Origin: Penelope pileata
Lineage: Eukaryota > Chordata > Aves > Galliformes > Cracidae
Reading direction: 5' to 3'
Assembly: GCA_013396635.1 (NCBI GenBank)
Contig: WBMW01005106.1
Coordinates: 894,585 to 958,584, forward strand
Length of the DNA: 64,000 bases
The position numbers and the translations under genes are program-made. This document shows, in pieces, positions 23,979 to 36,859 of the stretch. How positions within the stretch are numbered: position 1 is the stretch's first letter; every line of letters starts with the position of its first letter. Below the pieces are notes generated by a model that was not told the origin of the DNA, searched no databases, and saw only the letters and a list, made by a program, of their open reading frames with translations.

Positions 23979-26900
23979 ATAATTATGTATTAATAACAAT
24001 GCAATTATATATTTGGATCAGGCAACTGCATCTACTCTTCTCTGCTTCTGCAAAGTGGACTTTTTAAACAAAGAAATAACATTGTCCTGAATCCACTAGT
24101 GATTCTGAAGACACTGCAAGTGGATTATTGATCACAAAGGGATCGATACACCTGGTGTGCTCACCTGTGGGTCTGCACAGTTCAATCCTGCTGGTATGCC
24201 TCTCTTTGAGGCCTTGTGCAATTTTGTCAGCCAATGTCATATGGTTCTTAATGTTTGTTTTGCACAGAAATGAGTAGAAATATAAAAGTGCATGTTATTA
24301 TTATTCTCTTCCTTTAATCTTTCCCTAAAGTTAGTCCTCTTCAGACCTTTAATCATCTGTCTTTGTCTGAATTCCCTTCAATTTACTTCTATCTTTCTGG
24401 TGCTGAAGTGCTTAGAGATGAATGAGGAATTGTATTGCTTTATCTTATTTTTTCTCATTAGAATGCTGGTGAAAGCAGCCACAGAAGACAGAAGGTAGTT
24501 TAGGCTATTCAAAACTTTTGCCTTTTCATATTGTTTAACCCCTTTGCCGCAAGAGTTTTAACTTTTTCCTCTAATGAATGGTTGTTGTCATGCATATAAA
24601 TCGGAACAGGAACAGCACTCAGAGACATAAGACAATGGTCTTAGGGTTGCAGAACCCACCACTTAAAATGAAGAAATGGCCCAGGTTAGGCAGCCTGCTC
24701 AGCTTTGTCTGATCACATGTTTTTTTCTGTGCAGCTGCTGGCTGAAAGAAAGGTCGCTCTTTTATCCGAGTAGGTCATTGTGTCTTCTCCAATTATTAAT
24801 CTTGTCCAGATTATCATCATTTAAATTAAATAAAAGAAAAAGTGAGTTAAGAGTAAGCACAACTCAAATTTGAGCCTAAATGATTAATATGTATTTTTTA
24901 AACTGCAGTAAAGTCCTCCCTTGCATATCTTATAAGGGTTAGATCCCGCTCATTCTTGCTCAGGTATGTAGGAGAAGGAGAAGGGTGTCCTTGGGATTCA
25001 CCTGCAGAGCAGAGACACACTGGTGTACACTGTACTTGTCCATGGGCATTTATGTAGTGATACTGATGTGTTTTCCATCATGCTGATGTAGATAAAATTT
25101 ATTTCGCTGCTTACCAGGGATGGAATGATCAAAAATAAAATGTGTCACAGTGTCCTTAGGATTACTTCATATTACTATATATAATTTCTTCTGTGCAATT
25201 TATATTTCTGCAGCAAAATTGACAAAACAGTTGGGCAAGGCTAAGGGTACATCAAGAAGAGCTTATTAAATAAAGTAAGTCATCACTTAAGAAGCAAATG
25301 TACAAATTCAGTTGGACTGAAAATCCGCTGAGATTCACAGACACTTTAAACAAACATGAATTCACTGCTTGGCAAAATGTTTGGAGTAACTGAGAGGGTT
25401 GAAATGCTTCACTGATACCAAAACAAGGGAGATGTTTTGTTCTTACTCAGTTGACCAATAGTAATATTGCCATTTCTAAATGAAACCTGAACTTGTTTTC
25501 ATGCAAGGGAGCGAAAATAGTGCCAATAAATACTTGATAGAGATTTCATTTGTGTAATTCTTCAGTCTTTTTGTTGCATTATCTTTCTGTAAGTCCTCAC
25601 CATCAGACAGACTGTTTTTTGATCATTTCACATTGCAGCCATCATGCTCTCACCACTCCTTTTTACGACCTCTGCTCGAAACTCAGTTCTACACCTGCTT
25701 GATCCCATCACCTCTGTTACACTTCTTCTCCCATCCTTGGTAGTATTCAGCTGCTTTTCCCTCCTAGAAGCTGATTGTATCCCTGACATAATGGAGATCA
25801 CTTGGTAGAGCAGATTTTACTCAGAGCAAATTACACATCCTATTTTACGCTTACTTTGATTGAGTGCAAGTCACTGACTGCCCTTGTTCAATAGAATTGG
25901 CAATTGTAGCTTATGGAATAAAAAAGCAGCCAATAAAGTGAATCCTCTGTGCTTTCTTCTGTAACTGTGTAAGTACACTCGAAGTGCTCTTCTCTGCACA
26001 CCAATGATCATTATTCCAGTGAAAAAAGCCTACAACCTCCTTGGAACAGATAAGGACTTTTATGAAGAGACAGCTTTTTGTATTTGTTTTGCACATGTGC
26101 ATCCACATGCAAATATGGCTCACACTATTTTTAATGAACATGCTAGGGCAAGATAGTCTTTAAAGTTGGAACAAAAGCACCATCCTGCTGTTTCTTAACT
26201 GACTACCATCAACCCAATTAATACTCTGATAACAACAGCTAAGCCAGCAGAATACCACTGCCAGAAGGCAAATTCTGGTTTATTTCTGCAAAGTATTTAT
26301 CTAGAGATAATTACATATTAGTCAGATATGTTTTACTTTCAGTTGCTGCACAAACTGAGCTGGAAATGAACCATGTATTACATCTGTTTACTATTTCTCT
26401 ATGAGCATTCAAACGATGGCCCCTCACTGAGAATGGAGGAACTCTCATTCTCATGCCAACTGTCCTACAGCTTTTCAATTTAAAAGTGCGCCCTAACGTT
26501 AATGGTGAAATTAAATGCTCTTAGCAATATGAAATATAAATTCTTACAAACAATTTGGTTTGTATCACTCAGCAAGTCTATTAACTGTGAAATAGAGAGT
26601 ATCTACTTTCTCTGGATCATTGTTCTTAATATTAAAATTAAAATTTCTGATGAATTTATCCCACTGTACATGAGAAATAGAATACATAGTAAGCCTTAAG
26701 GCTGGAGGGAAAAAAGAGAAAAAAGAGAAGGAAAATTCAGTTTGAGTTGTTACTAAAGAGGGAAGAGCAGCTCCAAGAGATCTGTCCAGACTTCATGGGA
26801 GGAGGAGGACAGATGCAGCTGACTTCTTTTGACTGACCTTTGAAAGATGCAGAAAACCAAGGTGTTTCTGCCGTGTCCCTCTTTTTTTTTTGTGTGCTTT

Positions 26901-28251
26901 TTCCTGCCCCTTCAGTTCTGTTTGTCACATGCAATCCAATTCAGTCTCCTATCATGAGAGACAGCTTATAACGCAAAATGCAGATGTATTCCTGTGGCAG
27001 GTTATTTATTGTACTTAGAAATGATGCATTCCTGGCCCAGACATGGGATCTGACCCTATATGACAAAATCTATGGTTGCCTTTGAAGTTCAGGCATGACC
27101 CCAATGTTTTCCTCTTAGCCAGACAGGCTTTAAGGTTAATGCTGGAAGAGTTCTCTCCTCTGGTCTAAACAGGTTTCCTGGGGAACATATTCTTTCCTTT
27201 AGGCCTGCTGGAACATCCAGAGAGGTCCATTGTCCTAATTAACATCAGGAATAGATTTATCACAGCTTTCGCTAAGATTTATTTTTTCTTTGATTGTCTG
27301 GTTACCTTGGAACTACTTCTAAATCAATCCAATTCAAGGTAAAATACAAAGAGACATTTCTCACTAAATATAAAATGAAAAACACAGTAACAATTGTTTA
27401 TAAAGACATCACGTGACTACAATAAACTTGATTTTTCCCTTTAATTTATTTACCTAAGCCCAGAATGGTTTCTCCACCTCCTTCTTTGCATTCTCTGACA
27501 CTTGTTGAGAGTTATGCCTTTCCCCCATTCTTTACACCTTAGACAGCAGTCATTAGAAGGAGGCACTTATTGAAACCATGGTAGTTTTTATAATAACTCT
27601 GCCTTGGAAGTCCCAGAGGGTATCAAGGTAGATGTAATCTTTCTCCCTGAAACACCTGAACAGGATATAAAGACCTGGCTTGTTACTTATCCTTGGCTGA
27701 AGCTCAATGTTAATTAGTCATTTCTGAAGTGAAGTGATTGAAGTGATTAACCCCCAAAATGTTCCTTCAAGTTCTGCATCCTATTTAATAAAATATCCCA
27801 AATGCACCTGCAGAGGGAGCTGAAGTGTGGACCAGATGCCTGGGGCACGTATCTGATGAGCTTCTCTTAGGGTATTTTATATCTGCAAATTTCTAGTTTA
27901 TTCATAAAAATTATCTGTGTCTTATCTATACCTCTGCTAGGTCTGTTCTACCTATATTGTTTGGGTGTACATGTAGTATGTTCTTTGAATCTCACTTGAT
28001 AATTATTATTCCTTTACTTTGAAATGATTTTTAAGAACCTCTTTAAAAATGAGAATGTGCCTCAAGAATCTCACTGACATTTTAGAAAACAAATTTGCAT
28101 GTCAGTGCTTTCTGCTAGAAGTGTTATATGTGTTTGTCATTATGATGTATCTTCTGAAAATTTGTAAATATGTATCAGCCAAAGATAAACACCAAGGATT
28201 CAATGCCAGTGTATCAAATAATGCCTTTCACTTTTTTCTCTTTACAAACAG
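23979..28251. other. Intronic DNA before the DLG2 L27 exon
   Basis: AT-rich, no coding or repeat feature recognised. The preceding L27 exon was looked for and not found here. Confidence 0.55.
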
Positions 28252-28397
28252 ATATTCAAGAGTTTTATGAAGTGACACTGCTAAATTCCCAGAAAAGCTA
28301 TGAGCAAAAGATAGAAGAAGCAAATCAAGTTGCAGAGAAATGGGAGAAGACAACATCTCCTGCTACAGGCTATGAAAATCTTCAGAAAAACCAAGAG
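28252..28397 (+). CDS. DLG2: DLG2 internal exon: end of L27 domain and start of linker
   Basis: Internal coding exon of the synaptic scaffold DLG2 (PSD-93). A pyrimidine tract and acceptor (ttctctttacaaacag) precede it and a donor (GAG|gtaact) follows. It is 146 nt: two bases completing a split codon (an Asp if the previous exon ends in G), then 48 codons with no stop. The translation starts IQEFYEVTLLNSQK and ends ENLQKNQE. The IQEFYEVTLL segment matches the last helix of the L27 domain of DLG1 (SAP97) and of the long DLG2 isoform; the following Lys/Glu-rich stretch is the linker towards PDZ1. L27 domains pair MAGUKs with partners such as CASK and Lin-7 type proteins. The other two frames have early stops, supporting this frame. 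It ends in phase 0, compatible with the exon at 53150. The preceding L27 exon was not found and is probably upstream of the window. Confidence 0.9.
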
Positions 28398-31300
28398 GTA
28401 ACTGGGCAGCTTAAGAATGAAAATATATGTATGAGTGAGATGTTTCAGGCTTGACAAATGCCATGCAATGACATAAGATTGAAAGAGTGACCCTAATTAA
28501 AGAATCAGATTAGGATTTGGAAGATGTATAGTGTTATCTCTCTGACCTTGAATATGTCTCTAACTTCTTCATCCTTCCAACTGCCATCTGTCAAAGAAGA
28601 AGAAAAAACGTTTTTCTCATTCTTGGTGCATCTTACCTGATATGTGGCATGTGCGATTGCCCTCAAAAGGGAATAAATCTCCATTACTTGCTACTTAAAG
28701 CTGAAATTATTGATACTCTAATGATTGTATCATGTGTAAAAATTGTAATAGGCATTTCCACGTGTAGGACTGGCATTAGGCTGTACGTTTCAGTAGCTCA
28801 AGAGCACATAGACATCAACCAAAATAATCTCTGTATGAGAAATAGTTTTATAGAAGCACGTTGTACTCCTGTACTTCTTCTGTAGCCAGTGGAAGGATCC
28901 AAAATCTTTCCTTATCACCACGGGCTCTTATCTGTCTCTGCCTTCCTCAAGATTATTACTTGAATTAACAGTCTAACCCAATTGTCTGGCCACGTGTTTG
29001 TACTTCAAAGAACAAGCAAACAATATTTCTCATCCCCAAATAGAAGAAACAACACCCCAAAATAAACAAAAAATCAAGGAATGAATTGTTCTGTTCTTAA
29101 ATAGCAAGACAGAAATTGAGTGGATATGAACTGCAGAATCTCCTGACCAGAACCAAAGATGAAGGAAATATATAAAAATTTCCATTTTTGTTATGGAGAG
29201 AGAGGAATTTTAATAGGAGTCCCAAAGCACTTTCTATAAGTGTCACTATTTATTTTAAAGAGCTTTCCTCCTTTTTAAAAATGTAAAACCCAGAAAAAAA
29301 ATTGTAATTATACATGACATATTATATATGATTCTTTAAAAAGATAAATTAGAATTGCAGACAGCTAGAACAAAACTCTTTGAAGAAATGATGAAATTTA
29401 TTGTAAAAATTAGTTAGCAAGAGAAGCTTCCAGCATTAATGAGAGCAAGCATTCAGGCTTTGAGTGAAATCGGAACAAATGAGTCTTAACATTTTTGTAG
29501 GGTATATCCCATGAATGATTTAACATTTGAGTCCCAGCCGGAAGACACAACTAGCTGATCTCTGGCTTTTTTTTTTTTTCCCCCACAAAGCTGTATGCTT
29601 TAAAATGGTGTAATAGTATTCCAGCATGTTATCTCTTGAAGTGTCTGAAAAGACAATGGATCACACACTTTCCTTTCATTCCAACCTCATCAAAATATTT
29701 GAACCTCAGCCCCACCTTCCTTAACCTCACTGCTCTCTAAGAGTCAGTTCCTTCTTTTGTCCAAGGGAATTTAAACTCCGAATTCTGTGTTAATATTCAA
29801 AGGATATATGGGACTAACTCCAAACTTTTTTAGCTTTACAAAAATGGTATTCTAATTTGAAGCAAAACAATTGAAAACTATTGTTCAGAAACTAGAATAA
29901 CCCTTACAAGCTACGGGGTATTCAGTGTATTTTAAATTTGCAAGCTACCAATAAACTATGTAATGGGAGCATGAAGTGTTAAGTCCCTTTGAATAAACAT
30001 ACCTATGTATGCTTTTAAGGGCTAAACTTCAGGCAAAACAGACTAGAAGGGTAGGCTTTTGTTTTTTTCCTTTTGACAGCAAAGCGTACTATGAGCAGTT
30101 TCAAATCAGAACTGAATAGCACACGCTGAACGTACCAGCTGCTGTACAAATCCCATGCAGTATGTTGCTTTCTATGAGAATTTCCTTATGAAAATGTAGC
30201 TGGATAATTTAACATATGACATAAATTCTAATTCATGGTCAATTCCTTATGGGAACTGATGGTTTTGTCTTTTCCTTTTCTCCATCCTCTACGTGTCCTA
30301 AATGTAGTAAGAAAAAACATCCCTTGTTTCATGCAGTTTTACTTTGCAATAAAATCCCATTCAGTTCAGAAGCCAGACTGTTTACATGCCTTACTTCCAA
30401 ATGAAACCTTCCTTGGCTGTTTTGTTGTTAATTTTCTATACAAATTGGTACTTTTCTTGAATACTTGTTTCAATCTTATTTGTTGGTTAAAAAAGGAAAA
30501 CAGCTTTCACTGTTCAGGTCAGGTATCCAGTGATCCCTCCTTTGTGTTGATATATTTGCTTTTCCAGAAACGTTGACTTTTAGATAACAGAAAACGTTTC
30601 AGATTTTTTGTTTGCAGCACTGTGCAGATTTTCCTTGGTTTCACAGAGATGGCTGGTCTCTAAACATTCTCCTGTCATATGCGGTCACCATAGTGGTCTG
30701 TACTAAACTGAAGCCGGATCTTACAGCTTACTGGGACTGGATCTTCAGCAATTAAGAGAGATGGAAGGGTCACAATCCATCCTACAAACTCCTGTCATTC
30801 TCAGGGAGAAGACAGACATCTTCCTAACTCAGGGATGGTAATTTTGAAAAAGCATATGAAAACTCAGGGGAATATATTAGCTCACCATATGTGTCAGAAC
30901 CAGTGGCATCCAAATTATTAGCGTGAATGACCTCACATAGCACACTACAAACAGTGGCACTAACAAAAACCTGCTGGGATTCAGCGTTAATTGCTGCTGC
31001 TTTTTTGTTCTCACCACTTTCTTCACTTTCTGCACTGTTCAGGTATTGACCCTGAAGGAGTCCTGCCCCTCATGAAATCAGTAAATGTTCTGGCATGCAT
31101 TTAAACAAGGTCTTTGATTTATACTCCACTACTAACTGCTTTGTTACTTATTAAGATGATAGATGGCATCAGTGTTTCCAGATGCAGTATTTCCTACCAT
31201 CACATTATTTTGCATTTCACCCAGTATGGAGACTAAATATATTTTGTAATGTATCTAGCAAGACTGTAAATACCATAGACGAAAATAATTTCAGTGGGTG

Positions 31301-31639
31301 GGTGCTAAGGAATAAGAAAGAAGGATATACATGGATTTTTTTTTTTCCCTGTTGTCTTCCCTTCAGTAAATCCAGGTTGACAAAATCAACTTTAATTAGT
31401 AGATTGTTTTAGAATCAATGCAGCTGTGTTTTGGGGCAAGTTCACTATCCTTTAAAATGTTTACTGGGCTCTATTTTTGAAGGCTCTTACTTGTTCCATA
31501 TATACAGGCAGCAAGCAGGGAATGTGACGTATCAGGTAATAAATGAAGAAGTCCAACGTATTAGATGTGGTGCAGGAATTCCAAGTATAGCTCTGAAAAA
31601 CAGCTTAAAAAAAGCTTGCTGTCCATTCTCTTGCTGTAG

Positions 31640-31880
31640 GGCAGATCAACTCTGTTTGAACTGTTCCTGACGTATGCTTGTCTTATCTGTTCTTTAAAAC
31701 CTCCCATGATGGAGAGCCCACAACTTTTCCAGGTAATTTATTCCCTCACTGCTAGAAAGTCTTTCCTGATGACAAACTGGAGTCTGCCTAACTGCAGTAA
31801 GAACCTATTATTTTCTGTTCAGTCCACCGAAGGCATAGAGAAGAGTTTATTCATTCCTGTTCCAAAGAGCACTTAAAGAT
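31640..31880 (-). mobile_element. Old antisense CR1/L3-like fragment
   Basis: The plus strand reads gttctttaaaacctcccatgatgg, agagcccacaacttttccagg, gctagaaagtctttcctgatg, aacctattattttctgttc. This order is the reverse complement of the ORF2 end of CR1/L3-type LINEs. Strongly diverged and without tail, so older than the other CR1 copies. Confidence 0.7.
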
Positions 31881-32439
31881 GTGTTTAACTTGTCACATAT
31901 AATAACAGAAGTTGATGGCTTCTCTGCCTTTCTTTCTCTCACTCTTTTAAAATGACCTTCATGACCTGCTTTTCCTCACCGCTGTTATCATTTTAGGTAA
32001 TATGCTCATGCAGCAACAAATGCCGGGTCCTGATGAAAAGCATTCTCTTTGGGAAAAGAAAATATTTAGTTGGCTTTGGCTCTTCTCAAAGGAACTGTAG
32101 TCAGAGGTACAAAACAGTTTAGCTTCCAAAACAAAAAGCCTTGTAGTACTGTGGAAGGCAATAGTCTTGACAGCACAGACACTATATGTATCTACACTTG
32201 TGTGCAAAGAATTTCCTGGAAACTGCTCTGCAATTTTTGTTTGCCGGTGAAAATACTAACTCTGGATTTGGGAGCAGCAGATTTTAATTCCTTGCTTTTC
32301 TGGATTCTCTCTGAAGGACCATATGTGAGATCATGAGAGTGGAACTAAAGAACTAGAGTCACAAAGGAGAACCAGGAGTTGTGGTCATCAGAGGCATCTT
32401 GCCATGTCAAGATATCGAAGACCATATATTCTAGTGCAC

Positions 32440-32560
32440 CACATGGGAAGAAATTGAGGTCCACAAAAGACAAAAGAAACTTATAAGCTAACAATAATAA
32501 ATGGCAGAACTGGGGCAAGATGCCATTCTCTTAAAATCCACCTCTTTAAGACTTTGGTAC
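32440..32560 (+). mobile_element. Probable MIR SINE fragment, very diverged
   Basis: Pattern gaagaaattgaggtccacaaa, aagaaacttataagctaac, aatggcagaactgggg follows the MIR order (gaaactgaggc...; taacttgcc; agtggcagagc). More decayed than the copy at 15255. Confidence 0.5.
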
Positions 32561-35500
32561 CTTATTCCAGTTAAGGTTCACAATTATGATCTCTGTATTT
32601 AAGGACATAAGTAGACTTCTCTTGCAGTGTGCATCAAAGCACTGCTGATACGACTTTCCTTATGAAGACACTATTTACTTGGAGTCTTCTGCAAGGATGT
32701 GGGAAATCTATATTCACTTCTTAGCCAGAGAGGAGCTGATAATGATTCTTTTGCCACTCATGACAGTGCGCTAAGCATTACACCAGCAGATATTATTTTG
32801 CTTTTTCTTGTTGTGGCATTTCCAATTTATGTGGAATTCAATATTTACTGAGACAGAATGCTGACACGTGACTCTGTAGCTTAGAGGTTAAATTGATTAG
32901 CTGGGAAGAGATTTGTGTTTGTTTCTGCTCTGATGAGTGTTTAAGTATAGCATATTACATTTTCTTGGGCATACACGAGGGTGGAATCCTCCATCCTCAG
33001 CAAGTTCCACACATCAGTGTTGAACAGCCAGAAATGCAAAGCCCTTCTCCCTGTTCTTCTCTCATCCCTTCACCACCACATATATATTCAAATCTGGAAG
33101 AGGCAGAATTCAACAGAAAAGAGTAAGATACCTACTCTAAACGTGTAGGGCACTATCACAGAAGTTTTATGTTAATTCCTCTTAAACTCTATACGGGGGA
33201 ATGCTAGAACAAGCAGGATGCCACATTCAGCTCAAGGGTTGGTGGCACATAGCAGACAAAGCGTGTTCTGAGATCACTTAATTGGGCAGGCTGTGAAGGT
33301 ATGCCAGGAACATGTAGTCTGTGGATGCTGATAGTGCTCAGGCTTTGAGCTGATTGATATGCTCCAGACATGCTCCTTTAGGAAACAGCCAAATGCCAGG
33401 TAGCTACCCTGAGAAGATGGCTGTGGAGAGCTGACAGTAGGAAGATAACATGTCTCCAGAGGTCTGAGGATCTCAACTACTTTTAAGCTGAGTCATTTCA
33501 AGTCACAGTAATAAAAACCTGTGTTGACTTAAACCAAGTGAATATTTATACTGTCCACGTAGTAGAGTCCAGGAGCAGATGCTCAGGGAAGAGTAAGAAA
33601 AAGGCAAGCGTGTATAATGGGTGCTTTAGCTGTTCTGCGAGTCTAATCTTAATTTGTTTGGACTAGAAGCACAGAAAGTGCTCAGTGCTGGGAAACCCAG
33701 CATTACCTTATTTTATAAACATTCAGCACAGTATTCACTGCAGCTAGCATGCTGATTGGGGATGTGCCCAATCTGCTGCTGGAAATCATGAAGACAGGGT
33801 TTGTTTGCAATTTGGCTGCTGCCAAAGAGCTTCATTACTTCATTGGACCAAGCGTTATAAGACCAGCATTCACAGCTTGGGAGTGTTTTCTTGAAGTTAG
33901 GGCTCTTAAATTGTCCCCAGTGGAGGGAGGACTGATTTCTCCCCTAGGAACTGTGAGACAGGGATTCAGCTGGTTTAAGCTGAGGTCTTCCACTGCTCCA
34001 AAGAGTACTTTCACCCTACCCAGTTACAGATAAGACTGGGGAAAGGCACTCACCTCTGCTGTCAAAGCTTTGCAACTGTGCAGCTGAGGTCAGCAGGTTC
34101 CTGGTGTCTGAGAGGGGGTGTGCAGGGCTGAGCCTGACTCCTCTGCTTAGCAAATGGTCACTTGCCCTGGAAAAAGTCTTCTACCCTCCCAGGACGTTGC
34201 ATGGCATTGAAGAATCACTAGATAAAGGATGCCTCTCACTTAAAAAGTTGTGTAGGTAGATGCAATTAAAACAATGAGATGCTCAGAAAATGCAATAATG
34301 GAGAACATAAAACTACCTAGATGGAAGTATCCATCTGGTAAAACAAAAATTGAATTGCTCTATGACAATAGTAACAGTACTTGAAGCTACAGGCTTGTGC
34401 TCAGCTTCAGAGGCTCATTAAAACACATAAATTTACCTTGTTTTAACCTCTGTTCTTGTTAGTTTAATGTCCAGTGCAACTTATTTCTGGTCAGCAGTTG
34501 TTTGACCTTTATTCTGGAGGGAAATTGTGGTGAAAGAAAAGAACAGTTGGCTGTTAGGCTCACATATAAATCTGGTAGCTGAAGGTCTGCTTGTCCCTGT
34601 ACCACTGCATGGAAAGACTGTTTTCTTATAGGGCATATGGTGCAGATACTTTCAGCATATTGAACTCGAATCATTTGCAATTACTGTGCAAGTTTGGTCA
34701 TCACACACTGATCTCACGTGCACAATCTACATTCAGCTCAGTGTGATATCGTCCCTTCAGGATGGTCTCCAGAGATTCCAGCTCCTCATTTAATTCCTCC
34801 TGTTCCATGCATTTCCTATGTTTAAGAAGCTTGTTTTGCAAAGACAGCCAATTGCAGCGTGCAAAATGAATCCTCCTATTCCTGCTTGCTTGGGTACTGC
34901 TATGCTTGTACTCAGCTATTATAAACATTGTAATTACTTCTCTGTCCTCTAAGTGCCAGCTTGTTAAAAGTTCCAGTAGTAAAACCCTTACTTAAAAATC
35001 TTCTGCATGGCGCAATTATCAAACCATTAATCTGTTTCACACTAACAGCTTGTCTCAAAGACTTGAAGATGCAAGACCCTTCTATATGTGCATATAAAAA
35101 TTCAGTCTCTTTGGATTTTTGTTTGTTTTCCTTCTCTGTAACTGGGTACAGCTTAATTTGTATGGCTTGGTTTACTCCCAAGAGTTAAATCTGATGCTGT
35201 TTGAGCAATACTTAATATGCAGGAGTCGTTAGGTATGATCAACCATAATGTTTCATTAGAAGGGTTCAAAACATTCAATTTTGTGTGCATTTCTTCACTA
35301 GATTTAGCTCCTACAGTATACATTTCTCTGATCAAATGTAGTTTGCTTCTGTGGGCTGATTTTGTACCAGAGCCAGTTCCCATGTAATTCTGTTTGGCAC
35401 TGAGTTCTCCTTCAAGAAGGCAGCACTCTTTTTAAGGGGCACAGTAGTGGTGACATCTTGGTTCATGTACTGCTGCAGTCATGCCCCTTTTTGCACCCAA

Positions 35501-36047
35501 GAATGTGTAACACCCATAACTAGATAATTGTTTAAAAACAATGCTGGAGCTTCACTTTATAGGGTTATTTTTAGAAAATAATTTGGCAATGCTAATTTCT
35601 ATGCATTAATAAGAAGGAATGCTTCATTTGCGGAGATTATTTTATACACTTGTCTTTGCAAATGGTTTGACTAATGTTTAGAAATGAGTGACTGCAAAAT
35701 CACTGTGTTACTAAAACCTTATTTATGAGTAGCTGCAGCTAAATGTCTTACCCACACTGGGCATCCATGCTGGGTCTCTATTTATAAATTGTTATCTGTT
35801 CTGTAGCTTGTCAATAACTTGAGTGCCAGCGCGTCTGTTAAATGTCATTTTAGAGTTGCTTCTGAGTGTGTTCCAGTGTGGTCAGCCAATGTTTTCATTT
35901 CGAACTAAGAAGTTATATGTGTGCAGAACAATGTCATCCTGTGGACAGAAGTGCTCCAGAGTTTGGCATTCTCTCCTCTTCCTCCTAAATTTCTACAGGA
36001 GAGTTTTTAGATGAAGGCCTGATGCTGAGAGTAGAGCAGCATGCATG

Positions 36048-36859
36048 TGTGGTGGTTTAACAGTGATGGGCAGCTCAGCACCATTCTTTTACTTCCGCTC
36101 CTCAACAGAACAAGGGAAAAAATATGATGAAGAAAAGGCTCATGAGTTGAGATAAGCTTGGGGAGATCACTCACCAATTACTGCCACAGGAAAAACAGAC
36201 TCAGCTAAGGGAGATTAATGTAATGTATTGCCTATTGCTAACAGATCAGAGCAGTGAGAACTAAAAGCAAACTACAAATACCTTCCCACCACCCACCCTC
36301 TTCTACCTCCTTCCCCCTGAGTGCTGCAGGGAACGGGCAATGAGGGCTGCAGTCAGTCCATAATGCTTTGTCTCTGATGCTCCTCCACGGTCACTCTCTG
36401 CCCCTGCTCCACATGGATCCTTCCCATGGATGCCCTCCTTCCCAAACTGATCCTCGTCGGCTTCCCACAGGTTGCAGCTCTCCAAGCACTGCTCCAACAC
36501 AGCTCCATACCACAGGGCCCGCCCTTCAGGCACTGCTCCAGCACAGGGCCCACAGACGGCAGCTCCCCCAGGCCTCCTGTCCCACCGCGGGCTCCTCTCC
36601 ATGGCTGCAGCTCTGGCCTGAGGCCTGCTCCTGCGGGAGCTCTCCATGCTGCACTGCTGCCCTGTCGGGCAGTTTTTCCCTCCTTCCAGTCTGCTCTCCC
36701 AGAGGCGCTCCCAGCGTCGCTCATGGCTCAGCTCTGCCCGGCATTGCGTCGCTGTTGGAGCAGTGGAGTGCTCTGCTCTGACATGGGGCTGTGCTGGGAC
36801 CTGCTCGCAGAGGCCCTGCAGCCTCCCCTACCAAAACCTTGCCATAGAAGCCCAATAGA
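36048..36859 (-). mobile_element. ERVL-type solo LTR with 5-bp target duplication
   Basis: An 812-bp LTR lying antisense. At the plus-strand left it begins tgtggtggtttaac (the CA end of the LTR in reverse); at the right it ends accttgccatagaagcccaata plus two bases. The flanks are GCATG (36043-36047) and GTATG (36860-36864), a 5-bp target duplication with one change, as expected for ERVL. The middle is GC-rich with degenerate short repeats around gctccagcac and cacaggg. No gag, pol or env sequence flanks it, so it is a solo LTR. The polyadenylation signal is mutated (minus strand AATACA). Open frames inside are not genes. Confidence 0.8.

Larger units (their letters stand above)
28398..36047. 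other. DLG2: DLG2 intron, first part
   Basis: Holds the MIR-like and old CR1 fragments listed separately. A weak exon-like frame ends near 33121 (see findings). Otherwise nothing supported. Confidence 0.6.
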
